A stretch of DNA of 64,000 nt from Moorella thermoacetica (GCF_001267405.1 NZ_CP012369.1:1452001-1516000); one strand, 5' to 3'. Positions 8,057 to 17,773 are shown, numbered from the stretch's first letter. The notes: a model not told the origin generated them from the sequence alone. Made by a program: numbers and translations.

Positions 8057-9271
8057 TTGAGGAAACGAATTCTCTATCTTTTAAGCCTGGGGCATATGGT
8101 TACCGATATCAACCAGGGCCTCCTGCCCATCTTCCTTTCCGTCTATAAAGATCAGTATGGCCTGAGCTATGCAGCTGCAGGCCTGGTAGTCTTCCTTTCT
8201 AATATCAGTTCTTCGGTAATCCAACCACTCTTCGGCTACTGGTCGGACCGGCACCAGCTGCGCTGGCTGCTCCCTGCAGGTTGCCTGGTGGCTGGGCTGG
8301 GGATGGTGGCCGCGGGCTATGCCGCCAATTACTACCTCTTGGTAGCAGCCGTCTTTATCAGCGGCCTGGGAGTTGCCGCCTATCACCCGGAGGCCTCTAA
8401 ATCGGCCCACTACATCAGCGGGCCTATGCAGGCCAGTTCCATGTCTATTTTTTCCGTCGGCGGCAACGTGGGCTTTGGCCTGGGACCCCTCATTGCCACC
8501 TTTATCCTCAGCCATGGCGGGCTCCGGGCCTCCTGGATAATCCTTATTCCTACATCTGTTACTGTAGCCCTGCTCAGCCATACCCTGCCTGCCCTGGGCC
8601 GGGCCATGGCCGGGGGCCATCAAGCAGCCCCCGCCGGTAACCCCCGGGCAAAAACAAGCCAGGCCCCCCTGGTAGCCATTACCCTGCTGGTGCTGGTGGT
8701 CATCATGCGTTCCTGGCTCCAGAGCGGCCTTACCTATTACATCCCCTTCTATTACCTGAATTTCCTCCACGGGAATGAACACTTCGCCAGCAGCATGCTG
8801 TCTATTTTCCTCATTGCCGGGGCGGTGGGCACCCTGGTGGGTGGGCGGCTGGCCGACTACTGGGGCGCAAAGAGGATGATAATTGGCTCGATGCTGGTCC
8901 TCATCCCCATGGTGGTGACTTTCCCCTATGTCCAGGGAGCCTGGGTGGCCATCCTGCTCGCCCTGAGCGGTTTTGCCCTGGTTTCAACCTTTGCCCCGGC
9001 CATTGTCCTGGCCCAGAATATTCTCCCCGAACACGTCGGTATGGCCTCGGGCCTGATGATGGGATTTGCCATCGGCACCGGCGGCCTGGGGACCTTCCTC
9101 CTGGGGGGTATTGCCGACGCCCACGGGGTACCCTTCACCATCCAGATCATGGCCGTTATCCCGGCCATTGGCGCCGCTCTGGCTTTCTTCATCCCGGACC
9201 TGCGCCAGCAACCGTCCGCCCGGCAAGTCAGAGTTGAACCAGTGCCGGAAGAAAAAAATAGCCGGGCTTGA
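8057..9271 (+). CDS. MFS transporter, fosmidomycin-resistance (Fsr) type
   Basis: A 404-residue major facilitator with about 12 hydrophobic segments. The N-terminus (GHMVTDINQGLLPIFL) and FGYWSDRHQLRW loop are typical of the Fsr/fosmidomycin-resistance branch of the MFS; VGGRLADYWGAKRMI is the repeat of that loop in the second half. It should sit in the cytoplasmic membrane and export a small molecule; the substrate is not known. TTG start after GGGGG. It is the only plus-strand gene in the first 59 kb and ends at a strong hairpin terminator. Fosmidomycin targets the pathway of nearby dxs, but the link is speculative. Confidence 0.85.
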   Translation: MRKRILYLLSLGHMVTDINQGLLPIFLSVYKDQYGLSYAAAGLVVFLSNISSSVIQPLFGYWSDRHQLRWLLPAGCLVAGLGMVAAGYAANYYLLVAAVFISGLGVAAYHPEASKSAHYISGPMQASSMSIFSVGGNVGFGLGPLIATFILSHGGLRASWIILIPTSVTVALLSHTLPALGRAMAGGHQAAPAGNPRAKTSQAPLVAITLLVLVVIMRSWLQSGLTYYIPFYYLNFLHGNEHFASSMLSIFLIAGAVGTLVGGRLADYWGAKRMIIGSMLVLIPMVVTFPYVQGAWVAILLALSGFALVSTFAPAIVLAQNILPEHVGMASGLMMGFAIGTGGLGTFLLGGIADAHGVPFTIQIMAVIPAIGAALAFFIPDLRQQPSARQVRVEPVPEEKNSRA

Positions 9272-9285
9272 AGCCCGGTTTTTCC
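9257..9285. terminator. Bidirectional intrinsic terminator
   Basis: The hairpin CCGGGCTT-G-AAGCCCGG (9262-9278) is followed by TTTTT on the plus strand and by TATTTTTTT on the minus strand. It ends the MFS gene and the converging TsaD-like operon. Confidence 0.85.
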
Positions 9286-9293
9286 CCTGCAAC

Positions 9294-10259
9294 CTATCCT
9301 TTTTCCCGGGGGTCTACCTCCAGTCCCAGGAGGGCTACGCCGATAGCGTTGTCGGAGCTGTGTTCCGGGGCGGCAAAATGCAGGCGCGCCGCTACTGCCG
9401 GATGTTCCAGGCGGTGGCGCAGGCGCTGCCGCAGGTAGTTGTTGGCCGCTACCCCGCCGACAATTAAGATATCCCGCAGGCCGGTAGCCTCTACTGCCGG
9501 CCGCAGCACCCGCTCCAGGGTATTGGCAATACACTGTTCCACCGCCCTGGCCACGGCGGCCGGAGGTGCCCCGGCCGCGAGGAGCCGCTCCGCCTGGCTG
9601 GCCGGGCCGGAAAAGCTGAAGTTATAGCCCCTCACGGCCGAGGTCAGGTGGACCTTTTCCATTTCCGGGCCCGCTTCCCGGGCCAGGCGCTCCAGGGCGG
9701 GGCCAGCCGGAAACTCGAGCCCCATCAGGACCCCGGCGCGGTCAACTAGCTGGCCGGCATGAAGGTCCAGGGTACCTCCCAGCTTCTCAATGGTAAAGCC
9801 CCCCGGTTTCCGGCTCACCAGGAGTACTTCCGAGGTACCGCCCGAGAGATGGACCGCCAGAAAGGAGTCCGACGGCTGCCAGCCTGACGACCACAAGCCG
9901 GCCTGTATATGGCCTTCCTGGTGGGTGGTGGCCCGAAAGGGTACGCCTAAAGCGGCCGCCAGGATGCGACCCTGCCCGGCAGCCACGGTAAAGACCGGCA
10001 TATAAGAGCCTTCTACCGGCCGCGGTTTGACAGAGGCAACCACTCTCCTGATCCTGGCCGCCGGGACGGCGGCAAAAACTTCTGACAGGACCTCCGGCAG
10101 GATCTGGACGTGATGAAAAACCGCCGTAGCCTGCTGCAGGCCCCTTTCACCCGGAGGTACCGGCAAAAGGCGACGGTGGGCTGCCAATAGTTCGCCATCC
10201 TGGCTGATGGCGGCCGCCGAACAGGTATAGGCGCTGGTGTCAATCCCCAGAATAGCCAT
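9294..10259 (-). CDS. TsaD/Kae1-like ASKHA protein (paralog, not canonical TsaD)
   Basis: A 321-residue protein of the TsaD/Kae1/M22 fold. TsaD makes the t6A tRNA modification, but this member is more divergent. It keeps an HxxxH metal pair (HQEGHIQAG, near residue 136), an [11 protein letters not shown] phosphate loop and a C-terminal [10 protein letters not shown] motif. Similar second copies of the fold occur next to nusB in clostridia, and canonical TsaD is usually elsewhere, so the t6A role is uncertain. It overlaps nusB by 20 bp and ends at a bidirectional terminator. Confidence 0.8.
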
Positions 10260-10677
10260 TTTCTATTTCCTCACTCAGCCCCAGATCCTTGCGGGCGTTA
10301 TCCAGGAGACCGTTGACGAAGCGGCCAGCTTCTTCGTTATTAAAGTTTTTGGCCAGTTCGATGGCCTCATTGATGACCACACGGACCGGTGTCTCCCGGT
10401 GGTACTGCATCTCGTACAATGCCATCCGCAGAATATTGCGATCTACCGCCGCCAAGCGTTCCAACCGCCAGCCCACGGCGTATTTACGGATAATCGCATC
10501 GATCGCATCGCGCTTGGCCATTGTTCCCTCTACCAGTTCCCTGGTGAAGGTCATAGCCCTGGGTGGTAGTTCCCCTTCCTCCAGTACCTGTTCCAGGGCC
10601 ATATCCGGGCTGGTACCTCCAACGTCAATGGCAAAGAGAGCCTGCAAGGCCTTGGCCCTTGCTGCCCGTCTAAGCAA
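10240..10677 (-). CDS. nusB: Transcription antitermination protein NusB
   Basis: A 145-residue all-helical RNA-binding protein that, with NusE, loads onto boxA RNA to aid rRNA antitermination. Typical features: an N-terminal [13 protein letters not shown] arginine-rich start and the family signature [13 protein letters not shown] followed by [12 protein letters not shown] and FVNGLLDNA. Length is standard. It follows the DUF2273-AmaP-Asp23 genes by a short gap and overlaps the TsaD-like gene. Confidence 0.95.
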
Positions 10678-10689
10678 ATGCCATCCCCC

Positions 10690-10917
10690 TTACCAGCGAT
10701 CGCCAAAAAAGCGTTTCCATAGTTCTTGCCACCCCTGGCCCTCATCAAGGCGGCGTCCCACCAAGTAACCCAGGGTCGCACAAATGCCGATAAAAAGGGC
10801 CTTGCCGAAGCCCCAGATGGCTGTTAAAAGACCAAAGAGAAGGCCCAGCACAACTCCCAATACCTTCCCCCGGTGCTCTCGCCACAGGTAGCCCAACCAG
10901 GCGACGAATTCTTCCAT
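10690..10917 (-). CDS. DUF2273-family small membrane protein
   Basis: A 75-residue protein with two hydrophobic helices (about 18-35 and 38-52) and a charged C-terminal tail ending in RKRFFGDRW-like residues. Such proteins are encoded with Asp23 and AmaP and are thought to help organise the membrane-linked Asp23 layer. An 11-bp gap to amaP and a 12-bp gap to nusB support one transcript. The molecular function is not established. Confidence 0.85.
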   Translation of the reverse strand: MEEFVAWLGYLWREHRGKVLGVVLGLLFGLLTAIWGFGKALFIGICATLGYLVGRRLDEGQGWQELWKRFFGDRW

Positions 10918-10928
10918 GCCTCTCTCCC

Positions 10929-11471
10929 CTATTCCACCCGGCGCTGGCCTTCCTGGAAGATACCATTAATGCGTACCTGGACCTCCGGTACCTCCAGGCC
11001 GGCAGTGGCAATTACATACTCCCGGACTTTCTCCTGGAGCTCCGCGGCCATTTCCGGCAGGTTGCGGTCGGGGTTAACGGTGATGTTTAACCTGATGGCC
11101 AGCCCTTCAGGCCCATAGTTCAGCCGGGGACGAATCTCCCGTACGCCCTTTACCTGGCGGGCCGCCCTGGTAACCAGGTGCTCCAGGGCCGGCAGGGAGA
11201 TACTCACCAGGCCCAGGTCGGCGGCTTTAATAACCGCCCTCCCTTCGCCAGCCTGTGCCAGGCGCAGACTGCCCAGGAGAAAACGCATGGCCAGCAGGAA
11301 AAAGATAAGGGCGACGACCCCTGCCAGCAGGCGGTAATCGTTGTTTAAGAGGCTAAGCTCAAAAAGATCCAGGGGAACACTCCAACCGGCAATTACCGCC
11401 AGGAAGATTCCGGCCAGGATGGCGGTTATTAAAGCAAAAAGGGCCAGCAGGGCCCGGTCAAGTACCGACAA
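10929..11471 (-). CDS. amaP: Alkaline shock response membrane anchor protein AmaP
   Basis: A 180-residue protein. Two N-terminal membrane helices (about 8-30 and 48-68) are followed by an Asp23-like soluble part (LPALEHLVTRAARQVKGV, then YGPEGLAIRLNITVNPD). AmaP tethers Asp23 to the membrane in Gram-positives. It lies between the Asp23 gene and the DUF2273 gene, the usual arrangement. Confidence 0.88.
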   Translation of the reverse strand: MSVLDRALLALFALITAILAGIFLAVIAGWSVPLDLFELSLLNNDYRLLAGVVALIFFLLAMRFLLGSLRLAQAGEGRAVIKAADLGLVSISLPALEHLVTRAARQVKGVREIRPRLNYGPEGLAIRLNITVNPDRNLPEMAAELQEKVREYVIATAGLEVPEVQVRINGIFQEGQRRVE

Positions 11472-11483
11472 TGTCCCTCCCCC

Positions 11484-11897
11484 CTAGCGTACCCGGCTGG
11501 TTTCTTCATCCCTGGTCTCCTGGGGGAAGACAACACCCTGGACGTGGACGTTGACCTCGACGACCTGGAGACCGGTCATTCCTTCGATGGCCTTTTTCAC
11601 ATTCTCCTGGACCTTGATGGCCACATCGGGAATGCGGACGCCGAAATTGACTACTATGTACAGGTCTACGGCAGCTTCCTTTTCGCCAACCTCGACTTTG
11701 ACGCCCTTGGCCAGGTTCTTCCGGCCCAGGAGTTCGGTAATGCCCCCGGCAATACCGCCGCTCATGCCGGCTACACCTTCAATCTCCGTGGCCGCCAGGC
11801 CGGCGATGATAGCCACCACCTCATTGGCGATCTTAATGGTGCCTAGGTCAGTTTTGGCCTCTTGTTCCAGGATTTGATCCACCCTGCCCACCTCCAT
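11484..11897 (-). CDS. Asp23/Gls24 family envelope stress protein
   Basis: A 137-residue Asp23 domain protein. It has the family start GTIKIANEVVAIIAGLAATEIEGV and the C-terminal VAIKVQENVKKAIEGMTGLQV repeat, each read in part. Asp23 is a cytosolic, membrane-associated protein linked to cell-envelope stress. First gene of the set before nusB. A CCCACCTCC ribosome-site complement precedes the ATG. The name asp23 is not assigned because clostridial genomes carry several paralogs. Confidence 0.93.
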   Translation of the reverse strand: MEVGRVDQILEQEAKTDLGTIKIANEVVAIIAGLAATEIEGVAGMSGGIAGGITELLGRKNLAKGVKVEVGEKEAAVDLYIVVNFGVRIPDVAIKVQENVKKAIEGMTGLQVVEVNVHVQGVVFPQETRDEETSRVR

Positions 11898-11957
11898 TTA
11901 TTCGTCCTTTTATTATACCAAAGGCTGGCAGCGACCTCAACTGCCAGCCTGTAAATC

Positions 11958-13304
11958 TTAACCGGCCATTAAGCGGCGCTGGATGAAGTTGGTGTAGATC
12001 TCCCCGCGCCGGAAAAAGGCATTGGCCATAATCTGCTGGTGAAAGGGAATGGTAGTAGGCACCCCTTCAATCACCATTTCTTTCAAAGCCCCGCTCATGC
12101 GGTTGATGGCTGCTTCCCTGTCCGGGGCCCAGGCAATAACCTTGGCAATCAAGGAGTCATAAAAGGGCGGGATGGTGTAACCGCTGTAAACAGCGCTCTC
12201 CACCCGGATGCCGAATCCCCCTGGCGCGTGATAGCGTTCAATACGGCCCGGGGCCGGCCGGAAGTTATGGGCTGGGTCCTCGGCATTGATCCGGCACTCC
12301 AGGGCATGGCCACGGATCTGGACATCCTCCTGGGCCAGGCGCAGCGGCTCGCCGGCGGCAATTTTAATCTGTTCCTGAACCAGGTCGATGCCGGTGACGG
12401 CCTCGGTAACCGGGTGTTCCACCTGGATGCGGGTATTCATTTCTATAAAATAGTAATGGCCGTATTTATCCAGTAAAAACTCTACCGTGCCGGTGCTGTA
12501 GTAATTGGCGGCCCTGGCGGCCTTCAGGGCCAGGGCGCCCATTTCCTGGCGCAGTTCGGGGGTAAGGGCTCCTGAAGGAGCCTCCTCCAGGATTTTCTGG
12601 TTGCGCCGCTGCAAGGAGCAGTCGCGCTCCCCAAGGTGGATGATATTTCCTTCCCTGTCGCCGATTATTTGAAACTCTATATGGCGCGGTTTTTCAATAT
12701 ATTTCTCCAGGTAAACCTGGGAGTTTCCAAAGGCGGCCTCGGCTTCCCGCTGGGCGGTAAAAACGGCCTGGCGTAGCTCCCTGGGCCCCTGGGCGACGCG
12801 GATCCCCCGGCCGCCACCGCCGGCCGCAGCTTTAATCAACACCGGGTATCCTATCTCTTTGGCTACCGCCAGGGCGGCGTCCAGGTCTTTGATTACACCC
12901 TCGGAGCCGGGGACTACCGGCACCCCGGCGGCGATCATGGTTGCCCGGGCCGTGGCCTTATCCCCCATAAGCTGCATGGAACGAGGCGAGGGGCCGATGA
13001 AGGTAATCCCCGACGTTTCGCACATCTCGGCGAAGTAGGGATTCTCCGCCAGGAAACCGTAACCGGGGTGAATGGCGTCGGCTCCGCTCATCCTGGCGGC
13101 GGTAATGATGCTGGGAATATGCAGGTAGCTGCGGTTAGCCGGGGCCGGCCCGATACAGACGGCCTTATCGGCCAGGCGGGTATGCAGGGAATCCCGGTCA
13201 GCCTCTGAATAAACGGCCACCGTTTCAATATCCAGTTCCCGGCAGGCCCGGATAATCCGTACGGCAATCTCGCCGCGGTTGGCAACTAAAACCCTTCTAA
13301 ACAT
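11958..13304 (-). CDS. accC: Biotin carboxylase (pyruvate/acetyl-CoA carboxylase type)
   Basis: A 448-residue ATP-grasp enzyme that carboxylates biotin on its carrier using bicarbonate and ATP. It begins [20 protein letters not shown] and contains the glycine-rich ATP loop [10 protein letters not shown] (about 163-172), [12 protein letters not shown] and the [13 protein letters not shown] active-site stretch. It follows the carboxyltransferase-BCCP fusion by 26 bp. Together they form a two-subunit pyruvate carboxylase or an acyl-CoA carboxylase; the partner argues for pyruvate. Confidence 0.93.
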   Translation of the reverse strand: MFRRVLVANRGEIAVRIIRACRELDIETVAVYSEADRDSLHTRLADKAVCIGPAPANRSYLHIPSIITAARMSGADAIHPGYGFLAENPYFAEMCETSGITFIGPSPRSMQLMGDKATARATMIAAGVPVVPGSEGVIKDLDAALAVAKEIGYPVLIKAAAGGGGRGIRVAQGPRELRQAVFTAQREAEAAFGNSQVYLEKYIEKPRHIEFQIIGDREGNIIHLGERDCSLQRRNQKILEEAPSGALTPELRQEMGALALKAARAANYYSTGTVEFLLDKYGHYYFIEMNTRIQVEHPVTEAVTGIDLVQEQIKIAAGEPLRLAQEDVQIRGHALECRINAEDPAHNFRPAPGRIERYHAPGGFGIRVESAVYSGYTIPPFYDSLIAKVIAWAPDREAAINRMSGALKEMVIEGVPTTIPFHQQIMANAFFRRGEIYTNFIQRRLMAG

Positions 13305-13330
13305 CGCTAGCCTCCAGAGTTGTGCAGACT

Positions 13331-15184
13331 TTAATCCTTCTTGATCTGGAACAAGACCTGGCCGTATTCCACCGGCTGGCCGTTTTCGGCCAGGATGGCC
13401 ACCACCTGGCCGCCGGTTTCAGCCGTGAGCTCGTTCATTAGCTTCATCGCCTCTATTATGCACAGGGTTTGTCCTGCCTTAACCCTGGTCCCCACCTCGA
13501 CAAAAGGGGGCGCGTCGGGAGAGGGAGCCCGGTAAAAGGTACCCACCATGGGCGCCCGGACTTCAATGATATCTCCGGCCGGGACAGGTGTTTCCTGAGC
13601 GCCGCCGTCTGTGGCCAGTACCTCTGCAGCAGTTTTTATCTCCGGTGCGGGGATCTCCGCCGCCCCCTGGCCGCTACCGCGGCGGATCATGACCTTTACC
13701 CCTTCGCTCTCCAGGTTCAGTTCGGTAATCCCCGTCTCTTCCAGGGCTTTAATGAGCTGGGTGATATCCTTGAGATCCATCTTTGCTGTACCTCCTGCCT
13801 CTGCCTTATCCTGGCCCCTGGATGGTAAAGACTGCCGGCCCGGCCGGAGCTGGCCCTGCTGGCGCTTCTCAAAGAATTTCCGGGCAATCTGGGGAAACAT
13901 GGCGTAGGCAACCACGTCGTCCTCATTACGGGCCAGATCGCCGATCTCCCGCCGCGCTTCCTCCAGGCGGGGCTCCAGGATGTCGGCCGGTCGCCCCTGG
14001 ATGGGCTCTTCATCGCCGATTATCAGGCGCCGGATCTCCTCGGAAATGGGTGCCGGCGGCCGGCCGTACAGGCCCCGGACGTAATTCTTCACCTCGCCGG
14101 GTACCATCTTGTAACGTTCGCCCAGGAGGACGTTTAAAACCGCCTGGGTACCGACAATCTGGCTGGTGGGCGTGACCAGGGGCGGGTAACCCAGGTCGGC
14201 CCGTACCCGGGGTATCTCGGCCAGGACCTCGTTGATCCGGTCGGCGGCCTTTTGTTCCTTTAACTGGCTGACCAGGTTGGAGATCATGCCCCCGGGGACC
14301 TGGTGCTGGAAAACCCACATATCGGTAATCCGGGTGACGCCGCGCTCGTAACCCAGTTCCCGGCGCAGGTCGTCGAAATAGCGGGCGATTTCAAAGAGGA
14401 GGTTGAGATCCAGGCCGGTGTCATAGGGCGTTCCCTCCAGGGCCCGGACCACCGTCTCCACCGGCGGCTGGGAGGCGCCGAAGGCCAGGGGAACAGAGGC
14501 TGTGTCGACGACATCCACCCCGGCCCGGGCCGCTTCCAGGTAGGCCCCAACCGCCAGACCGCCGATGTAATGGCTATGGAGCTGAACGGGGACGTGGAGT
14601 TTTTCTTTAAAGAGCTTGACCAGTTTATAGGCTTCAAAGGGAGCCAGGAGGCCGGCCATATCTTTAATGCAAATGGAATCGACCCCCATACTCTCCAGTT
14701 CCAGGGCTGTTTTCAGGTAGTGCTCGGTGGTATGCACCGGGCTGATGGTATAGACCACCGTTCCCTGGACGTGGACACCTTCCTTTTTGGCGGCTTCCAC
14801 CGGGACTTCCATGTTGCGCAGGTCGTTCAGGGCGTCGAAAATGCGGATAATATCAATGCCGTTGGCCGCGGCCCTGGCGATAAAGGCCCGTACTACATCG
14901 TCCGGGTACAGCTGGTAGCCCACCAGGGACTGGGCCCGGAGAAGCATCTGCAGGGGCGTCCGCCGGGCATATTTTTTCAAGGTACGGAGGCGCTCCCAGG
15001 GATCCTCATCCAGGAAGCGCATGCAGACATCGAAGGTGGCCCCACCCCAGACCTCCAGGGAGTGGTACCCGACACTATCGATCTTTTCGATAATGGGCAG
15101 CATATCGGCCGTAGTCATCCTGGTGGCCCAAAGGCTCTGGTGGCCATCGCGCAAGGTGGTGTCTGTAATCTTCAACTGGCTCAA
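13331..15184 (-). CDS. Pyruvate/oxaloacetate carboxyltransferase fused to biotin carrier domain
   Basis: A 617-residue fusion. The first ~450 residues are the PycB/OadA carboxyltransferase, with [18 protein letters not shown] at the N-terminus and the [11 protein letters not shown] stretch. After a short linker, [18 protein letters not shown] matches an AccB N-terminus. The last 80 residues are a lipoyl/biotinyl domain with the target lysine in EAMKLMNE. The start is the TTG at 15182-15184 preceded by GGGGGAGGAG; the longer reading to 15262 would cross a terminator-like hairpin and is rejected. With accC it probably makes oxaloacetate from pyruvate, though a decarboxylase role cannot be excluded. 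Confidence 0.9.
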   Translation of the reverse strand: MSQLKITDTTLRDGHQSLWATRMTTADMLPIIEKIDSVGYHSLEVWGGATFDVCMRFLDEDPWERLRTLKKYARRTPLQMLLRAQSLVGYQLYPDDVVRAFIARAAANGIDIIRIFDALNDLRNMEVPVEAAKKEGVHVQGTVVYTISPVHTTEHYLKTALELESMGVDSICIKDMAGLLAPFEAYKLVKLFKEKLHVPVQLHSHYIGGLAVGAYLEAARAGVDVVDTASVPLAFGASQPPVETVVRALEGTPYDTGLDLNLLFEIARYFDDLRRELGYERGVTRITDMWVFQHQVPGGMISNLVSQLKEQKAADRINEVLAEIPRVRADLGYPPLVTPTSQIVGTQAVLNVLLGERYKMVPGEVKNYVRGLYGRPPAPISEEIRRLIIGDEEPIQGRPADILEPRLEEARREIGDLARNEDDVVAYAMFPQIARKFFEKRQQGQLRPGRQSLPSRGQDKAEAGGTAKMDLKDITQLIKALEETGITELNLESEGVKVMIRRGSGQGAAEIPAPEIKTAAEVLATDGGAQETPVPAGDIIEVRAPMVGTFYRAPSPDAPPFVEVGTRVKAGQTLCIIEAMKLMNELTAETGGQVVAILAENGQPVEYGQVLFQIKKD

Positions 15185-15200
15185 AACTGCTCCTCCCCCG

Positions 15201-15258
15201 TAAAGAAAAACCCTGGCTAAAGCCAGGGCGACATTCCCCATGGCTGGCTCTGCAACCG
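15201..15258 (-). promoter_or_regulatory. Leader hairpin with U-run before the carboxyltransferase gene (possible attenuator)
   Basis: The hairpin CCCTGGC-TTTA-GCCAGGG (15211-15228 on the complement), followed by TTTTTCTTT, lies between the predicted promoter and the ribosome site. It has the form of an intrinsic terminator. Upstream leader bases reading AGCCAG (about 15241-15246 on the complement) could instead pair with CTGGCT of the stem, giving an alternative fold. Attenuation is therefore plausible. The ligand or trigger is unknown. Confidence 0.55.
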
Positions 15259-15267
15259 CCATGCCCT

Positions 15268-15296
15268 ATTATATAAATAGCAATCCCATCATTCAA
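15268..15296 (-). promoter_or_regulatory. Sigma-A type promoter of the carboxylase operon
   Basis: On the minus strand TTGAAT (15291-15296) and TATAAT (15268-15273) are separated by 17 bp, an excellent vegetative promoter. Transcription would begin near 15260, giving a ~75-nt leader that contains the terminator-like hairpin. Confidence 0.7.
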
Positions 15297-15382
15297 TACC
15301 CCGAGAACAAGTATACAATATATTTGTGCTTTAAGCTGCAATACCGTGCGCCGGTTTTTCAAGCAAACTTCTAAATTTGAGT

Positions 15383-15772
15383 TCACTTCCGTGGATTAAA
15401 AGTAGATACAAAAGGAAAATGGGCCGGATTTGAAGTTACAACGGTGAGCCCTCTCCTTACAGCGATAGCTCCATGAAGGGCATCAGCCAGAGCAAGAGTA
15501 ATACCCTTTCTGGCATAATCCCAGCGAATTTCCCCGGCATGCACCGCATCTTCGAAGGTAACTGGTAAAACGTTAAAGGCCAATAAGTAGTCTTTGGCCT
15601 GATTTCGTTTGTCGATTGGGAGACTTGAAAAATACTCAGCTACTACCACAGTTGAGGTGGCTAAAACCCCTGGTTCATCCGCCCATGATATTAGCCAATC
15701 AATTACAGCCTTATTCCCTCTGGAAACATCGATAAAAACCGTCGTATCAAGCAAATAGGTTACATCTGCCAT
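15383..15772 (-). CDS. vapC: PIN-domain toxin, VapC family
   Basis: A 129-residue PIN-domain ribonuclease. The acidic metal-binding residues appear in YLLDTTVFIDVSRG at the N-terminus, in AEYFSSL, in LALADALHGAIA and in TSNPAHF. VapC proteins cleave RNA, often initiator tRNA, when the antitoxin is degraded. It overlaps the antitoxin gene by 13 bp. No other genes share the transcript, so this is a self-contained pair. Confidence 0.87.
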   Translation of the reverse strand: MADVTYLLDTTVFIDVSRGNKAVIDWLISWADEPGVLATSTVVVAEYFSSLPIDKRNQAKDYLLAFNVLPVTFEDAVHAGEIRWDYARKGITLALADALHGAIAVRRGLTVVTSNPAHFPFVSTFNPRK

Positions 15773-16050
15773 TTATCTTCAAGCGCCTTTCTGTCAACCT
15801 TCCGGTTATCGGCTAGCCATTTATTGATGGCCTCGTCATCTTTCCAGTGGGGAACTTCTTCTTCGGTCAGCATACCAGCCAGGCCTTTTACGGCCTTAAG
15901 ATAATGTTCCTTTTTTAGCCTGCTCGCAACAGCCTCGACAATAAACCTGGAACGGGACCCAGGACGAGACGATTTTTTAATCAGATCATCCAATTCTTTA
16001 ACAAGAGAAACAGGCATTCTAATATGGATCATTTTTGTGTTCTCAGCCAT
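15760..16050 (-). CDS. Ribbon-helix-helix antitoxin for the PIN toxin
   Basis: A 96-residue protein. The N-terminus (MIHIRMPVSLVKELDDLIKK) is a CopG/Arc-type ribbon-helix-helix DNA-binding unit with the following SRSRFIVEAV helix; the acidic C-terminal tail should wrap the toxin. I start at the ATG at 16048-16050 with GGGAG eight bases upstream, not at 16065, which lacks a ribosome site. It likely represses its own operon. Confidence 0.85.
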   Translation of the reverse strand: MAENTKMIHIRMPVSLVKELDDLIKKSSRPGSRSRFIVEAVASRLKKEHYLKAVKGLAGMLTEEEVPHWKDDEAINKWLADNRKVDRKALEDKWQM

Positions 16051-16129
16051 GTATCTCACTCCCATATATCATATTATGATTATATCTTATATTATTCCGG
16101 GAAGCAATATGTATTATTGAACCGAACCA

Positions 16130-16166
16130 TAGACAAAAGCCCTGCAGGAGTATTGCCAGCAGGGCT
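16130..16166 (-). terminator. Terminator-like hairpin downstream of the permease
   Basis: AGCCCTGC...GCAGGGCT (16138-16166) forms an 8-bp stem. On the minus strand it is followed by TTTTGTCT. It is placed to stop transcription from the APC permease before the toxin-antitoxin pair. Confidence 0.55.
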
Positions 16167-16320
16167 GTTCTATTTAGGCGAAGTAACAAAGGGTGAAAAG
16201 CGTCCTTTTAAGTATAACTTAAAGTGGTACCCCAAACCCTCTCCATACCATCGCCGTACCCTCTCCGTTTTATGGACGATAGTATCATAAAGCAAGATTT
16301 AATACATGGAAGTTCAATTC

Positions 16321-17718
16321 CTAAACCGGGTTGCGCCCGGGGCCACCCAGGAGTCGCTCCAGCCAGCCGGCTGCTTCCTCCCTGTTACCTGCCTCCGGGG
16401 CCAGCTTCTCCCTCTTCACCAAAATACCTATACCCAGCAGAATCAGGGTGCTGGCGACCATTACCAGCAGGGAGAACCTCTGCTCCGGCATGGTCAATCC
16501 TAAAAGGGATATGGCTGTCAGGCCGGCCAGCCCTGCCCCTGCAACGACTAACCCTTTCGTATCCAGGCGGCCTTCATTTTTGATCGGCAGGGAGAGGTAC
16601 AGGCGGGCTGCCAGGATGGCCCCCCAGTTAACAAAGCTGAAGTAACCGGTAGCCGTTACGGCATACTGGTAGATATGGCGGGGTAAGAAGATAGCCAGCA
16701 AGGATACCAGGAGCATCACCCCCGCCGTCACTACGAGGGCCTTTACCGGCTTTTCTCCTTCGCCGGCAATCAAGAACGCCGGGGCTTCCCTGTCCCGGGC
16801 CAGGGAAGCCAGCATAGTTACGGCCGTAAACATTGACCCCAACAAAACCGAAGAGGAGGCGACCAGGACAATGGCGTTTAGCACTGAGCCGCCAAGGCGG
16901 ATACCGGCGTGTTCCAGACCGGTTACAAAGGGGCTGGACTGGCTGCTGATCAGAAACCAGGGCGTAACAGCCACCAGGGCGGTAACCGGCAGCAGGAAAA
17001 AAAGGGCCTGGGCCAGGGCCATTCCGGCAGTCGCCAGAGGTACGGCCCGGCGCGGGTTTCGAGTATCGCCCACGGCCGCGGCCAGGGCCCCGGCGCCATA
17101 GGCAAAGGTAGTGACGACAATGGCCTGGCTTAAACCCCTTAAGCCGTTGGGAAAGAATGGCAGTAAACCGGTCGCCGCCACCGCGATCCTTCTAGCAAGG
17201 ACTATATACAGCATCACGCCGGTGAAGGCCAGGACGCTCCCCGCCTTGATAACCGTCAGCCCGCCTTCAAATTTATCTACGATGTCAACGCCAAAATAGT
17301 TGATCCCCGCCACCAGAAAACCATAAGCCATGACCAGGATCCAGATTGGCAGCCAGGGAAACCAGAAACGGGTGTAAATGGCCATAGCCACGGCCTCGCT
17401 CACCATGCCCACCAGGCTGGTTAGCCATAGATTCCAGCCGGTTATAAAGGCTCCCGTGGGCCCGAGGGCTTCTTCCACATAACCGCGTACGGATTCCCTC
17501 TGTCTGTATTTCAGGGCCAGGTGACCCAGGGATACCAGTACCAGGTAAAATACGAAGCCGCTAAAAATATACCCCAGGATGACTGCCGGCCCGGCGGCCC
17601 GGATGGCCATCCCGGAAGCCAGGAAAAAGCTGCTGCCTATAGTTAAACCGAGGCCAAGGAAGATCAAGCTAAAGGCACTCAGGTTTTTCCGGCGTTCTTC
17701 GCCTTTACCGCCTGTCAA
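16321..17718 (-). CDS. APC-family amino acid permease
   Basis: A 465-residue protein with about 12 hydrophobic segments. It has the APC superfamily start (LIFLGLGLTIGSSFFLASG) and repeats of small-residue helices. It should move amino acids or polyamines across the cytoplasmic membrane; specificity cannot be told. It is a single gene with its own gap on both sides and a hairpin after its stop. Charged loops and a long final helix pair are normal for the family. Confidence 0.83.
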   Translation of the reverse strand: MTGGKGEERRKNLSAFSLIFLGLGLTIGSSFFLASGMAIRAAGPAVILGYIFSGFVFYLVLVSLGHLALKYRQRESVRGYVEEALGPTGAFITGWNLWLTSLVGMVSEAVAMAIYTRFWFPWLPIWILVMAYGFLVAGINYFGVDIVDKFEGGLTVIKAGSVLAFTGVMLYIVLARRIAVAATGLLPFFPNGLRGLSQAIVVTTFAYGAGALAAAVGDTRNPRRAVPLATAGMALAQALFFLLPVTALVAVTPWFLISSQSSPFVTGLEHAGIRLGGSVLNAIVLVASSSVLLGSMFTAVTMLASLARDREAPAFLIAGEGEKPVKALVVTAGVMLLVSLLAIFLPRHIYQYAVTATGYFSFVNWGAILAARLYLSLPIKNEGRLDTKGLVVAGAGLAGLTAISLLGLTMPEQRFSLLVMVASTLILLGIGILVKREKLAPEAGNREEAAGWLERLLGGPGRNPV

Positions 17719-17773
17719 ATAAATTCCCCCAGTAGTAGTATTTTATAAATACCGTTCTCAGAAAGCGGGGAAG

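Noticed and set aside
15185-15262. Extended N-terminus for the carboxyltransferase gene
   Set aside because: It would span the leader terminator and promoter region; a TTG with a strong ribosome site gives the family's expected N-terminus.
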